Below are positions 12,592 through 22,493 of a stretch of DNA of 64,000 nucleotides, piece after piece. The notes beneath the pieces are model-generated. The model saw only the letters and a program-made list of their open reading frames with translations. It had not been told where the DNA came from and did no database searches. Where the stretch lies: the NCBI RefSeq assembly GCF_907164915.1, contig NC_061869.1, forward strand, positions 16,345,125 to 16,409,124, given 5' to 3'. The DNA comes from Impatiens glandulifera. Its lineage: Eukaryota; Streptophyta; Magnoliopsida; Ericales; Balsaminaceae. The position numbers and the translations under genes are program-made. Numbering within the stretch: the stretch's first letter is position 1; every line of letters begins with the position of its first letter.

Positions 12592-12788
12592 TTATGGATT
12601 TCGCTTGTTCGTTCCATATCAAACTTAACGAGATCTAGTTCTAGACTTATGAGAAGACTTCGGTGGGTGAGGTTTTATTAGGTAACAAAAAGACTTGTAG
12701 GGTGATGGTGATTGGAATATTAGTGTGTTTGAAGATGCATGATGGAATTGAGAGGGTATTGATGAACGTACGACACGCTCTAGACCTT
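12592..12788 (+). pseudogene. Cop-1 protease remnant, cut by Cop-3
   Basis: Translation gives MDFACSFHIKLNE, corresponding to the copia protease active-site block LDSACSFHM with the catalytic Asp still present. It is followed by GNKKTCRVMVIGI and then a V-x-HALDL end. The next residues (RNLISLG) are found on the other side of the nested element at 17,929. The join is therefore seen directly in the sequence. Confidence 0.8.
12776..12788. repeat. 13-bp duplication flanking Cop-3, left copy
   Basis: CGCTCTAGACCTT here and CGCTCTTGACCTT at 17,929-17,941 flank the nested element directly outside its two LTRs. They differ at one base. This behaves as a target-site duplication but is longer than the 5 bp usual for copia. 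Confidence 0.7.
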
Positions 12789-13012
12789 TAAAATAGATAG
12801 AGTAGATTAAGAATGTATTTCTGTAATCAAGAACTTGTTGTAGATTAAAAATGTATTTCTCTGTGTTATTACAATTATAAGAGTATGTATTTATACAAAA
12901 ATAAGGGAAACTAAAATGTTAGAATATGTAAAGATTTTAAATACACTTAATATATGGAATATGAAAACCAAGAGACTAAATGTGTTGCTCTTTAATTGTA
13001 GAGTCTTTAATA
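12789..13012 (-). repeat. Cop-3 3' LTR
   Basis: Matches 17,728-17,928 over nearly its whole length. An extra segment of about 24 bp near its plus-strand start accounts for the length difference. A purine tract GAGGGAAGG on the minus strand abuts it at 13,013-13,021. Confidence 0.85.
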
Positions 13013-14139
13013 CCTTCCCTCAAACGAAACGGGGAGGCACACACCGTGAGTTTATTACGTAATAAAACAAATCGGTTTGACGCAAGTCCTTTGGTGAGGA
13101 TGTAGGCAATTTTTTTTTGGGAAAAACAACTTAGCGTCATTTCATTAAAAATTCCCAAAAAGGGAAAAAAACCACGAGTTTAAGAGATCATTCTAGACAT
13201 GTCTAGAATGATTTTGAAGTCGTAACATTCTAAATAAAAGCTAAAAAGCTAAAAAAGTAAATGAATTATCTGATTACAATGTTTTCAATTCTAGTGAGTT
13301 TAAAAAACGGTAAATTCTAGTTCCTACAGATATTCATGTTCTGCTCCGTGCTTAGAATTCTTGTCCACGTTCCCACGAGGGCGCTGCAATCCGATACAAT
13401 ATCTTCCCATAACTCTTCAACGTTCCTGTGGGTTCTACCATATACCCTTGCATTCCGTTCTTGCTAAATGTTATACACCACTGCTCCAAAGCCGCACTTG
13501 AACACGCTTGTCGCAAAAAGAGATTTCGGAGCAACACGTTCGCAAACGAAGTGAAAATCAATCTCTATATGTTTCGTACGAGCATGAAAAACTGGATTGG
13601 CCGATAGAAATGCAGTACCAATGTTGTCAAACCATAGAGTGGGAGGTTGAAGTGGGGAGATGCAAAGTTCACGTAGAAAGGATTGGAGCTAGATGTGTTC
13701 AGTAGTGGCATGAGCTAGAGCTCGATACTCAAACTTGGTACTAGATCGAGCAACAACTTGTTGTTTCTTTGAATTCTAAGAGATAAGATTGTCACCAAGA
13801 AATATGCAGTAGCTAGTTGTGGATTGACGATCGTCCGGACAATTAGCCTAGTCGGAGTTAGAAAACGCAGATATATCGAGAGAAGATGATGGGAAAATGA
13901 GAACTCCATGATGAGGAGTATGTCGAAGGTAACAGAGCATTCTTTTTACTATAGACCAATGAGTGATGGTAGGAGACTTCATGAATTGGCAGGCATGGTT
14001 GACAATAAATGTTAGTTCAGGTCGAGTATTCGTCAAATATAGGAGAGCACCAACAATGTTGCGATACAAAAATGATTTAGGAAGAGTGTTTCCATCATGG
14101 AGAGATAAAGATGATCCAGAAAAGATCGGAGTATTAAGA
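13013..14139 (-). pseudogene. Cop-3 RNase H remnant, split by a LINE end
   Basis: The frame at 13,848-14,069 contains VGALLYLTNTRPELTFIVN and LCYLRHTPHHGV. Further left the segment HIEIDFHFV precedes the LINE insertion. After it the tail ILTKGLASNRFVLLRNKL continues to the stop. The join across 13,110-13,514 is visible because ILTKGL is the normal continuation of copia RNase H. Confidence 0.8.
13110..13514 (-). mobile_element. LINE 3'-end insertion inside Cop-3
   Basis: About 405 bp on the minus strand match copies at 26.06-26.47 kb and 33.25-33.65 kb. All read through VVYNIWQERNARVYGRTRR, the C-terminal tail of a plant L1-type ORF2, and all share a 3' UTR containing TCTAGAATGAT and AATGACGCTAAG. 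The minus strand ends in an A run (plus-strand T run at 13,111-13,118). It is a 5'-truncated LINE insertion. Confidence 0.85.
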
Positions 14140-14959
14140 GTTTTTAGTCACTCATATTGGCTCGGATAAAAATGTCATTGATATATTTTGATTGAGAGAA
14201 AAAAATGTGGGTGGTAGATCGATGAGCTTCAATCCCAAGAAAATAGTGTAGTGGACCTAAATCTTTAAGAGGGAATATGTGGTTAAGTTGAGAGATGATT
14301 GAGGAGATGTGAGAGAAAGAATTACTAGTGAATATAATATCATCCATGTAAACAATAAATAACGATGTAATTTGTGGAGAGTGGTACATGAATAAAGAAG
14401 AATCATTTTTGGATTCTTGAAAATCAATGGAAAGAAGAGCATATTTCAAAGTAGTATACCATTCACGGGGAGCTTGTTTGAGTCCATAGAATGCTTTGTG
14501 AAGTTTGCACACATGATTAGGATAATCAGGATAAGTGAACCCAGGCGGTTGAGACATAAAAACTTCCTCGTGTAGAGTTCCATGTAGAAAAGCATTGCTA
14601 ATATCGAGTTGATGAATACGCTATTGACGAGTGACGACAAGTGAGAGGATGGTTCGGATAGTAGTATGTTTGACAACTGGGCTGAATGTTTCAAGATAGT
14701 CAATAACTTCTTGTTGATGAAATCCTTTTGCAACTAAACGAGCCTTATGACGTTTAATGGAACCATCTACTCTTTGTTTGATTTTGAAAACCCATTTGCA
14801 ACCCATGATATTCTGCGAGGATCGAGGAACAAGAGATCACGTCTTGTTTTGAATTAAAACATTAAACTCATATACCATGGTAGAACGCCATTGAGTATCT
14901 TTACTGGTGGTGGAGAAACATTAAGGTGGAGATGGTGGAAATGTTAGTATTGTGAAGGG
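14140..14959 (-). pseudogene. Cop-3 reverse transcriptase remnant
   Basis: Two adjacent minus-strand frames give [53 protein letters not shown], then [29 protein letters not shown] and IVYMDDIIFTS. These are the ordered copia RT blocks. The catalytic box is YMDD. A stop separates the two frames around 14,620, but the second frame (14,144-14,557) is open for 137 codons. Confidence 0.9.
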
Positions 14960-16249
14960 CACGAGTTTTGGCACGTGTGATCATATGATGATAGGAACAT
15001 TCAGGAGCATGTATAACGGTGGGAAGTCCACGTATGGGAGTAGGAGCATTGATTGAAGATGAGTTGGTTGTTGATGATGGTTTATAGGAGTTTGATGTTA
15101 TCGAGTTGATTGGTGAAGATGTATGGTTGGAGTTTGATGATGATGATGAATGTTTGGATGTTGGAGAAGATGGTACTTTAGGGATTTGTGATGTTAAAAT
15201 TGAGGAGATTGGTGGTGATGAACGTGGCAGAAAAGAAAAGTGCGGTATTGGAGAGACTGATGGTGTAGAAAGATTGGTAGATTTTGATAATGTACTTTTC
15301 AATGGAAATATTTGTACATCAAAAGTGATGTGACGAGATATATATATATTCTGCCGGAAGGAAGGTGTAGACAACGATAGCCTTTGTGATTTGGACTATA
15401 GACAAGAAAAATACATTCTAGAGTTCGAAAATCAATTTTGTGAGAGTTATATGATCGAGTGAGCGGAAAGCAAGAACATCCAAAAGTTTTAAAGAATAGA
15501 TAGTTAGGAGGACGATTAAAAAGAATTTCAAAGGGAGATTGAAGAGGCTTACCATTTGAAGAAAGACGATTAATGAGATACGTACTTGTCATAAACGCAT
15601 CATCCTAATAAGATAGGGGCATAGAAGCATGAGCAAGAAGAGTGAGACTCATTTTTGTAAGGTGGCGAATCTTGCGTTCAACAACACCATTTTGTTCACT
15701 TGTATGAGGGCATGATAGACGGTGTTGGATGCCATGAGTTTCAAGATAAGATTTCAAACTCCTATATTCGCCTCCCCAATCAGATTGTAGAGTTTTGATA
15801 GATGTGTTGAGCTAATTTTCAACAAGTGTCTTAAATTTAATAAAAGTTGGCAAGACATCAGATTTTCTATAAATAGGATATAACCAAGTAAAGTGATTGT
15901 AATCATCGATAAAATGAACAAAATATTAAAAATCATTAGTAGAGAAAAGAGGAGGAGGACCCCAAACGTTCGAATGTATTAATTCTAATGGAGACTTACA
16001 ACGAGATTGAGAAATAGGAAAAAGGAAATTTGTGTGATTTTTCATATTGACAAGATTCACAAAAACTTAATTTCTTATTGTCAATAATAGGTAAAAGAAA
16101 AGAAGAAATAATAAAGGTTGATGTTGATAATGAAGGGTGTCCAAGACGATAATACCAAGAGTTAGAAGATGAACGAGTTCCAATAAGAGCTTGATAAGTG
16201 GGCGGAGGGTTGACGATTGAGTTTAGGCGATATAGCCATTTTTAAGTGT
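14960..16249 (-). pseudogene. Cop-3 integrase remnant
   Basis: The best frame (15,299-15,592) contains TYLINRLSSNGKPLQSPFE and FKTFGCSCFPLTR, the copia integrase C-terminal blocks. Shifted frames to the right cover the DDE core region. The following part (14,901-15,374) is the Ser/Pro/Thr-rich linker that separates IN from RT in this group. Several frame changes are present. Confidence 0.75.
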
Positions 16250-16619
16250 GTCGTGAAGGAGTTTCCTCTTCGTGACTTGATCCTTAACAATACAATAATT
16301 TGGATGATATTCTAAAAAGATTTTATTATCGGCAGAAAATTGGGAAACACTTGAAGATTTTTGGTTATTAATGGGACATGTAATATATTACGTAGATGAA
16401 TGCTTTTATTGGAACATGGAATGAATAATTTCCCAATATTAGAATTAGGAAGAGGGTTACCGTCTCCCATTTTAATAGTTTTTGTACCATTATATGGAGT
16501 TGAGATGCTAAGATTGTCAAGGTTTGTCGTGAGATGATCAGTAGTACCAGAGTTGGGATACCATGCTGAGTCATAAGCAAAAGAAGGTGTAGCCATCATA
16601 TCATAGTGTGTCGTTGAAT
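16250..16619 (-). pseudogene. Cop-3 protease and GAG-pre-integrase remnant
   Basis: The minus-strand frame at 16,312-16,599 reads AWYPNSGTTDHLTTNL. This aligns with the copia protease block W-x-x-D-S-G-A-T-x-H-x-T, with the catalytic Asp replaced by Asn. NILHVPLITKNL follows, the usual conserved block before integrase. Loss of the aspartate means no active protease. Confidence 0.75.
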
Positions 16620-17681
16620 TTTGATTCTCACGACGCCGACAAGTTTCAATCGAATTACCTATAAAGTTGCAAATATTACAAAACAGACCCGATCGACAAA
16701 CATTAATCGCATGACCAAAACGATCACAAAATTGACATTATATTTTATTTTTATTGGACCCACGAGGCCCGCGACCCAAAATAGAAGGCCCATTAGTAGA
16801 AGGATCCCCTAACCCGATAGTAGAAGCCCGATTGGAGTGTGAAAATTTAGATGAACTTGAAGGCCCATTTATTTGATATCCATTGAAATTATGTGAGCTC
16901 AATCTATTGACAGTTTCATTTTCTGCATTATAATTACTCGGAGAGGACACCGAACGTCGCAATCGTTGGAAGTGGGATGGTTTTGAAATCCCTCTCGATC
17001 CAAAAGAAAGATTAGCGGTTGGAGAGTTAGAGTGGAGTTATTCAATGAGAATTTCATGTGTAAGAAGCATTCCTTGGAGGTCTTTGATGGCGAGGGGGTC
17101 GGTGCAAGTGGTTACCGCAACAGTGAAAGATTCGTATTCAGGATCGAATCCTCTTAAAGCATAAATGATGAAATCTTATTGAGATATGTTTTACCTAGCA
17201 CCAGCGAGACTATCGATGATTGATTTTATTTTTTGTAAATATTCGGCCATCGATAGTGAGCCATTCTTTACCGTCTAAGGTTGAAGACGAAGATGCATTA
17301 GACGAACTTGAGATTGAAAGGTGAATGTGCGTTCTAAAGCAGACCAAAGGGATTTAGGTGTAGTGCATGATTCACCAACCACTTGGGCTAGGATGGATTT
17401 TGAAAGGGTGGAGAGAATCCATGAAAGGATCCTCTAATCTTGCTCCTCCCAGATGGTAGATGGTAAAAGCAGGATTTGAGTGAGAACACTAGACCCCTTA
17501 GTAGCATCGGCTTGAATAAAGGCTTTAGGGGCAGAATTAGTTCTAGTAACATATGGATAGAGATCATAACCTTTTAGGGTATGAAAGATTTGATATTTCC
17601 AAATAAGAAAGTTTTTTTATCGACTTTAATGGATGTGAGATTGTGGAAGAGATGAGTGGTTGAAGCGGAAGAAGATGCCAT
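16620..17681 (-). pseudogene. Cop-3 gag remnant
   Basis: A start codon at 17,681 opens MASSSASTTHLFHN, typical of gag in this copia group. Downstream, out-of-frame segments keep the UBN2-type blocks (LWSALERTFTFQSQ and VRLMHLRLQ). A CX2CX4HX4C knuckle, CQFCDRFGHAINVC, is intact near 16,700-16,740, followed by a second, cysteine-poor copy. Several stops interrupt the frame, including one soon after FGNIKSFIP. Confidence 0.75.
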
Positions 17682-17713
17682 GCATACAGATGTTTGTTAA
17701 AACCGAATAATGG

Positions 17714-17725
17714 CTCTAATACCAA
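17714..17725 (-). promoter_or_regulatory. Cop-3 primer-binding site
   Basis: The minus strand reads TTGGTATTAGAG, one base different from the Met-tRNA complement TGGTATCAGAGC. It lies directly inside the 5' LTR. Confidence 0.75.
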
Positions 17726-17727
17726 GT

Positions 17728-17928
17728 TAAAACAGATAAGTAAGAAAGAACTTGTTGTAGATTAAGAATGTATTTTTGTATGTGATTACAATTACAAGAG
17801 TATCAATTTATACAAAAATAAGGGAAACTAAAAGGTTAGAATATGTAAAGATTTTAAATACACTTAATATATGGAATATGAAACCAAGAGACTAAGTGTA
17901 TTGCACTTTAATTGTAGAGTATTTAATA
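17728..17928 (-). repeat. Cop-3 5' LTR
   Basis: Direct-repeat partner of 12,789-13,012, with shared blocks such as GAACTTGTTGTAGATTAA and AATAAGGGAAACTAAAA. On the minus strand it is followed within three bases by the primer-binding site. Confidence 0.85.
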
Positions 17929-19180
17929 CGCTCTTGACCTTTAGAGGAATTTAATCTCTCTTGGCTCACTAAACCAACTCGATTGTGCATAGACGGGTGA
18001 TAAGAATGTATTGAGGGTCACAAATGGTTTCTAGTGGTAATGATAGACGTGTAAGAGAAGAGTCTTTACATCTTTCAAGGCAGCACATTGGTTGGTGATA
18101 TGACGGTAGTGACAAAGCCTCGAGATGTATCGCCCAAGAGTCTAAGGCATAAGAGATTGAGGCATTGTAAGTGAGTAGGGTTTGAAGGAGTTGAGTCAGA
18201 GATGATATTTTGGCATGGAGTGATGATTTGGAGTTTGCGAGAACTACATATACGATAAACCTTTGAGGGTGAAGTTTGGGAGTTCAGTTGAGGTGACTCA
18301 GGAGACGCTAAGTTATGTTCACTCAAACTTGTTGGGGTCAGCGTGGACTGGAACTCTAGGTGGAGGTCAGTACTTTATCACCTTCATTGATAATTATTCG
18401 CACCAGGTTTGGGTATACATATTGAATCACAAGGATTAGGCATTTACTAAGTTCAAAGAGTGAAAGAAGTTGGCAGAGATTCAGACCGAGAAAAAGGTTA
18501 AAAATCTCTAAATATATAACAGTTTGGAGTACCTAGGCGAGAATTTTAATTAGTTTATCAAAAAAGAAGGGGTGGTTCGTCAAAAAATCATCCGATAGAC
18601 ACCGCAACATAATGGCTTGGCGGAGCGAATACACATAATGCTACCTGAGCGCGTCCGGTGTATGTTGTTTGACGTCGGTCTACTAAAGCGAGTTTGGGGT
18701 GAGGAGGTTAACACTTCGGGTTATCTTATCAATCATTGTCCATTGACGATATTGGAATGCAAGACACCAAAAGAAGTTTGGAATTACACTCCTCCAAAAC
18801 TCGACAACCTAAAGATATTTAAGTGTGTTGCTTACATGTATCAACGTGATGGAAAGCTTGATCTGAGAGTAAAGAAGTGTATGTTTGTTAGATACCCTGA
18901 GAGAGTAAAGTATTGGAAACCTTTTTACAAGGATGGGGAGACGACCAAGTGCATCATTATCTGTGATGTGGTGTATAGGGAAACTAAGTCCTATTATGGA
19001 GCAACACAGACATTCGAAGCTGGCGAAGTCGCTAGAGAGATGACCAAATTAAAGGTGGAGCTGATAGGAGGATTACTAAAGAATCAGTAGTCACGGGGGA
19101 GGCTAGTGAAGAGGATGAAATAGACGGTCAGGTAGAGGAGGAAGGTACGGACCCGTAAGAGAACTTTAACTCTTGCTAGT
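17929..19180 (+). pseudogene. Cop-1 integrase remnant
   Basis: After the nested element the frame resumes with ALDL and RNLISLG, the end of the GAG-pre-integrase block. Fragments of the integrase core follow. The open frame at 18,617-19,090 contains EEVNTSGYLINHCPLTILEC, TPKEVWNYTPPKLDNLKIF and KKCMFVRYPERVKYW, the conserved C-terminal integrase blocks of Tnt1-type copia. The catalytic acidic residues lie in the degraded part and are not reliably visible. Confidence 0.8.
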
Positions 19181-19269
19181 TAGCGTGAGATAGAGACCAT
19201 AGGACAACCCGAGTTCCAGAGAGATTTGGCTACTCCAATTTGGTGACATTTGCTTTCCTTGTGGAAGAT

Positions 19270-20040
19270 GAGGTATAAAATTCAAAGCAGATATCGTTTA
19301 TAGAAATAATGGAGAGCAATAAGAAAATCGAATGGAAGTGTGCAATGGAGGAGGAGATGGAATTGCATGACAAAAACAAGACGTGGAAATTGGTGGACAA
19401 ACTCAAGAATTAACGGGTGGTTGGTTCAATGTGGGTGTTCAAGTGAAAAGAATATGTAGATGGTAGTAACAAGCCAATGTTTAAAGAAAGATTGGTAGAT
19501 ATTAACACAACACAAAGAGGTATACTTTAACGAGATCTACTCCTCTGTAGTGAATCACATGTCCATTCGTGTGTTGCTAGCTCTAGTGAATTAGTTTGAC
19601 TTGGAGCTCGAGAAAATGGACGTAAAAACGAAATTTCTTCATAGGTATTTGGAGGAGAATATTTTCATGACACAACCCGAGGGGTTCGTCAAACCCGATT
19701 ATTAAGGAAAGGTATGTCTCTTTAAACACTCGTTTTATGGTTTGAAATAATCCCTAAGACAATGTTATTTGTGATTTGATGAGTTAATGGTTCATAATGA
19801 TTTTGTGATGACCAATTTTGATAGTCGTGTCTATATCAAGTGGGTTGATGATTGTGGGGTCTTTCTATCATTATAAGTGGATGCTATGTTGATCATATCG
19901 GGAAATAAGGAAGAGGTTCTCAAGGTCAAGAGTTTTCTAGGGAGTGAGTTTGAGATGAAGGATATGAGACCGACAAAGAAAATTTTGGGGATGGTGATTG
20001 AGCGTGATCGTGAAAAAGGCTCTCTATTCGTCTCTTAAAG
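19270..20040 (+). pseudogene. Cop-1 reverse transcriptase remnant
   Basis: Frames with stops give WKLVDKLKN, LASSSELV-like and LELEKMDVKTKFLHRYLEE, FVKPDY and FLGSEFEMKDM, which are copia RT blocks. The catalytic YVDD is degraded to VDAMLIISGN: the second Asp is Ala. The enzyme cannot be active. Confidence 0.7.
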
Positions 20041-20745
20041 CGACTATTCAAAAAATTGGTCACCAAGATCGGGATGTTTAACGCTAAGACTGTTCAAACG
20101 CCATTAGCTACTTATTTAAGACTCTCCTTATAAATATCACCGAGAACCGGGGATGAAAATGTTAAAATGTCAAACACCCCATATGCGAGTGTCATCGGGA
20201 GCCTAATTTATTGCATGATATGTACGTGACCCGATCTTTCTCACGCGGTCAGTCTTGTTAGTGTCTTTATGACGAACCCGGGAAAAGAACACTAAAAGGT
20301 GACGAAATGGGTTCTCTGTTACGTTGGGGGATCCTTAAATGTCGGTCTTTATTTTAAACGGGCGGGTGTAGGTGATGATAAGTTGAGAGGATATATTAAT
20401 GCTAATTTTGCAGGTGACTTGGACAAGAGAAGGTACCTAACGGGAAATGTGTTTACCCTATTCGGATGTTTGGCAAGTTAGAAGGCTTACAATCCGTATT
20501 TTCCCTTTCAACAACGGAAGCCAAGTATATCGTTGTGACGGAGGGCGTCAAGGTGGCAATTTAGTTGAAGGGTCTCGTAGGTGAATTTGGAATGAAGCAC
20601 GATAAAGTGGAATTGTTTTGTAATAACCCAAGTGCCATACACTTGTCCGAGAACTCGATATTTCACGAGCGCACAAATCGCGTCGATATTCGACTTACTA
20701 CATTCGAGATGTCATAGCGAGTGGAGCGGTAATTGTGGGATAGTT
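20041..20745 (+). pseudogene. Cop-1 RNase H remnant
   Basis: The open frame at 20,299-20,481 reads YVGGSLNVGLYFK and GYINANFAGDLDKRRYLTGN. This matches the copia RNase H pattern with G-D-L-D-K-R-R. The catalytic Asp in the Y-x-D-x-D block is replaced by Asn. Further fragments follow to about 20,730. Confidence 0.75.
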
Positions 20746-20760
20746 GTGGGGAAGATTCAC

Positions 20761-21146
20761 ATAGATATACCCACCTAAGGATTACAATGAGACACCAAAT
20801 GTTAATTCCAATTCCATAATTACTAACCAAACCCTTATAAGTCTTCTTACTCCTAAATAATCTCTTCCAAATTAACTAATTTCAATAGATCCAAATTTTC
20901 AGCCTAGTGGACCATAAATAATAATTATTCACACCTACCAATACCAATAGTCACAGATGATATAAATTATTTGTGAATTAAGTCATCAATGATTCAACAT
21001 ATCAAAAACAATACATCCCAAGCCGTCTAACATGATTTCAGATTTTAAAAACCTTTATTATCAATAAAATACACAATAAAATGATTACAAACATAATTGT
21101 TTACAACAAGATAAACCACATTTTCAATTTATTTATAACTTATTTG
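20761..21146. other. spacer between Cop-1 and the MLP-like gene
   Basis: No gene is seen. It would contain the 3' flank of the minus-strand MLP-like gene. The minus strand has AATAAA at about 21,056-21,061, a possible polyadenylation signal some 235 bp after the stop codon. Confidence 0.4.
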
Positions 21147-21286
21147 TATATAATTATGATTTAACCACACACAATAAGACAGAACCATAGCCATACACTC
21201 CACTTGATTCTTATTATATATAATTATGATTTAACCACACACAATAAGACAGAACCATAGCCATACACTCCACTTGATTCTTATTA
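21147..21286. repeat. perfect 2 x 70-bp tandem duplication downstream of the MLP-like gene
   Basis: Positions 21,147-21,216 and 21,217-21,286 appear identical base for base. The repeat ends 10 bp from the stop codon of the MLP-like gene, so it lies in that gene's probable 3' UTR. Confidence 0.95.
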
Positions 21287-21295
21287 ATTATATAT

Positions 21296-22424
21296 TTAAT
21301 TGGCGACGAGATGATGAGTCTCGATATCCTTCGACACAGCAATGCAGAAATCCATGATGGAGGTAGGATCCTCTACATCCTCATTCAATTTCTCATATTC
21401 AAAGGTCCATGTAACAAGATTGTTCTCTCCTTCAGTGTCCACATGAATAGTGATGAAAAATGTTTTGTAATGTTCTTTTATGTCACCATCTACAACTTCA
21501 TACTTCACTAATTTCTTCTCCTCATTTATTTCTCTTATTATCTCCTTTGCCACCTTCTCCTTACCATCTTCCAAAAGCAAAACAATTTGTTGTAATCATC
21601 AAGAAATCACAAGTAAATAAACAAATTAATCAATTGTCCTTGGATATTCTCAAATATGTTCATAATCTTTCCATAGTAACAATTCATTCTTGAGACTTTA
21701 GTTATTTATCTTGCTCTTTTGGGACAATAGACTTTGAATAATCTTTTCTATTTTTTGGTTCTGTATTGAAACATATAAATACATGATTATAATTCTAGGT
21801 ATTACTTAATCTTATTAGTTACAAGTGTTTTTCTATTAGTATTGAAAGGTTGTTTATTTTAAGGTATATATTACCTGGTTCATTATCACCATAAAAGTTG
21901 GGGATGCATTGCTATATTTTAATTTAAATTGAAAACATATAATAGTTTTGTATAGTTCTGTCATACAATAAAGAATTTTTTTCAAATATTATGCCATCAT
22001 CAATTAATTCATTAAAAATATTAAAACACACTTAAGTTTTCTTTAAAACTATAGTTGTTTCATTATATTAATATTTTTTAAGTTTTTCCTCTCCGATAAC
22101 TTAACTTTTCATAATCTCAATTCCAACCCCAAACCGGTTCGTACACGTTATATATTTCAAAAATAATAAAAGAATATGTCAAGTACTTAGTAATGAAGAA
22201 ATTCATCAATAGTAATTTATACCATGAGTGTAATTCCAGTAGATGATAGATCCAACAGTTCCCCAATCATGACCATCGTGAATATCCACGTTTTGAATCA
22301 ATGAAGGAGACATGGTGGAGATGTGGTGAGGCCTTTCCCTGAATATTTCATGAAATACATCACCGTCCGATTTGATCTCCACTTGATTCACCAACTTCTG
22401 TAAATCAGTATTTGCCATTATCAA
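21296..22424 (-). CDS. MLP-like protein (major latex protein / Bet v 1 superfamily), two exons
   Basis: Exon 1 runs from 22,424 (or the second ATG at 22,418) to 22,223 and exon 2 from 21,567 to the stop at 21,296-21,298. The 655-bp intron has GT at 22,222-22,221 and AG at 21,569-21,568, and splicing restores the family motif YWNYTHDGKEK. The product is 157 aa (155 from the second ATG), the usual MLP length. Recognisable blocks are VEIKSDGDVFHEIF, PHHISTMSP, the glycine-rich loop DWGTVGSIIYW, FFITIHVDTEG, TWTFEYEKLNE and a C-terminal helix with KDIETHHL. MLPs are small cytosolic proteins with a hydrophobic cavity, linked to stress responses and ligand binding. The exact ligand is unknown. I prefer the second ATG because MLPs start MA-x. 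No damage is seen, so it is probably functional. Confidence 0.93.
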
Positions 22425-22485
22425 TGATCAATATTATAGAGAGAGAAGTTGTTTTAGTTGATTCCTTCCAATGGGTTATGGGTAC

Positions 22486-22493
22486 TATTTATA
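22486..22493 (-). promoter_or_regulatory. TATA box of the MLP-like gene
   Basis: The minus strand reads CTATAAATAG about 62 bp upstream of the first ATG, a normal spacing for a plant core promoter with a short leader. Confidence 0.7.

Larger units (their letters stand above)
12789..17928 (-). mobile_element. Cop-3, minus-strand copia nested in Cop-1
   Basis: The two ends are direct LTR copies (12,789-13,012 and 17,728-17,928). On the minus strand the order is gag, zinc knuckles, protease, integrase, RT and RNase H, the copia order. The RT and gag resemble the group with UBN2-type gag and a YMDD catalytic box. The right flank has a primer-binding site and the left LTR is preceded (minus strand) by a polypurine tract GAGGGAAGG. 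LTRs start TATTAAA and end TTTTA on the minus strand, in place of TG...CA. Domains contain stops. A LINE end is inserted in the RNase H region. Confidence 0.9.
11250..20760 (+). mobile_element. Cop-1, decayed Tnt1/Tork-like copia element (interrupted)
   Basis: A plus-strand copia element: presumed 5' LTR, degenerate primer-binding site, gag, protease, then integrase, RT and RNase H. The reading is interrupted at 12,788 inside the block that follows protease, and resumes at 17,929. The interruption is a 5.1-kb minus-strand copia element (Cop-3). Gene order PR-IN-RT-RH is the copia order. Stops and frameshifts occur in every domain, so it is long dead. A matching 3' LTR was not found. The sequence after 20,760 has no match to the presumed 5' LTR. 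Confidence 0.85.

Noticed and set aside
20740..21146. 3' LTR of Cop-1
   Set aside because: Comparison with the presumed 5' LTR (11,250-11,643) gave no convincing match.
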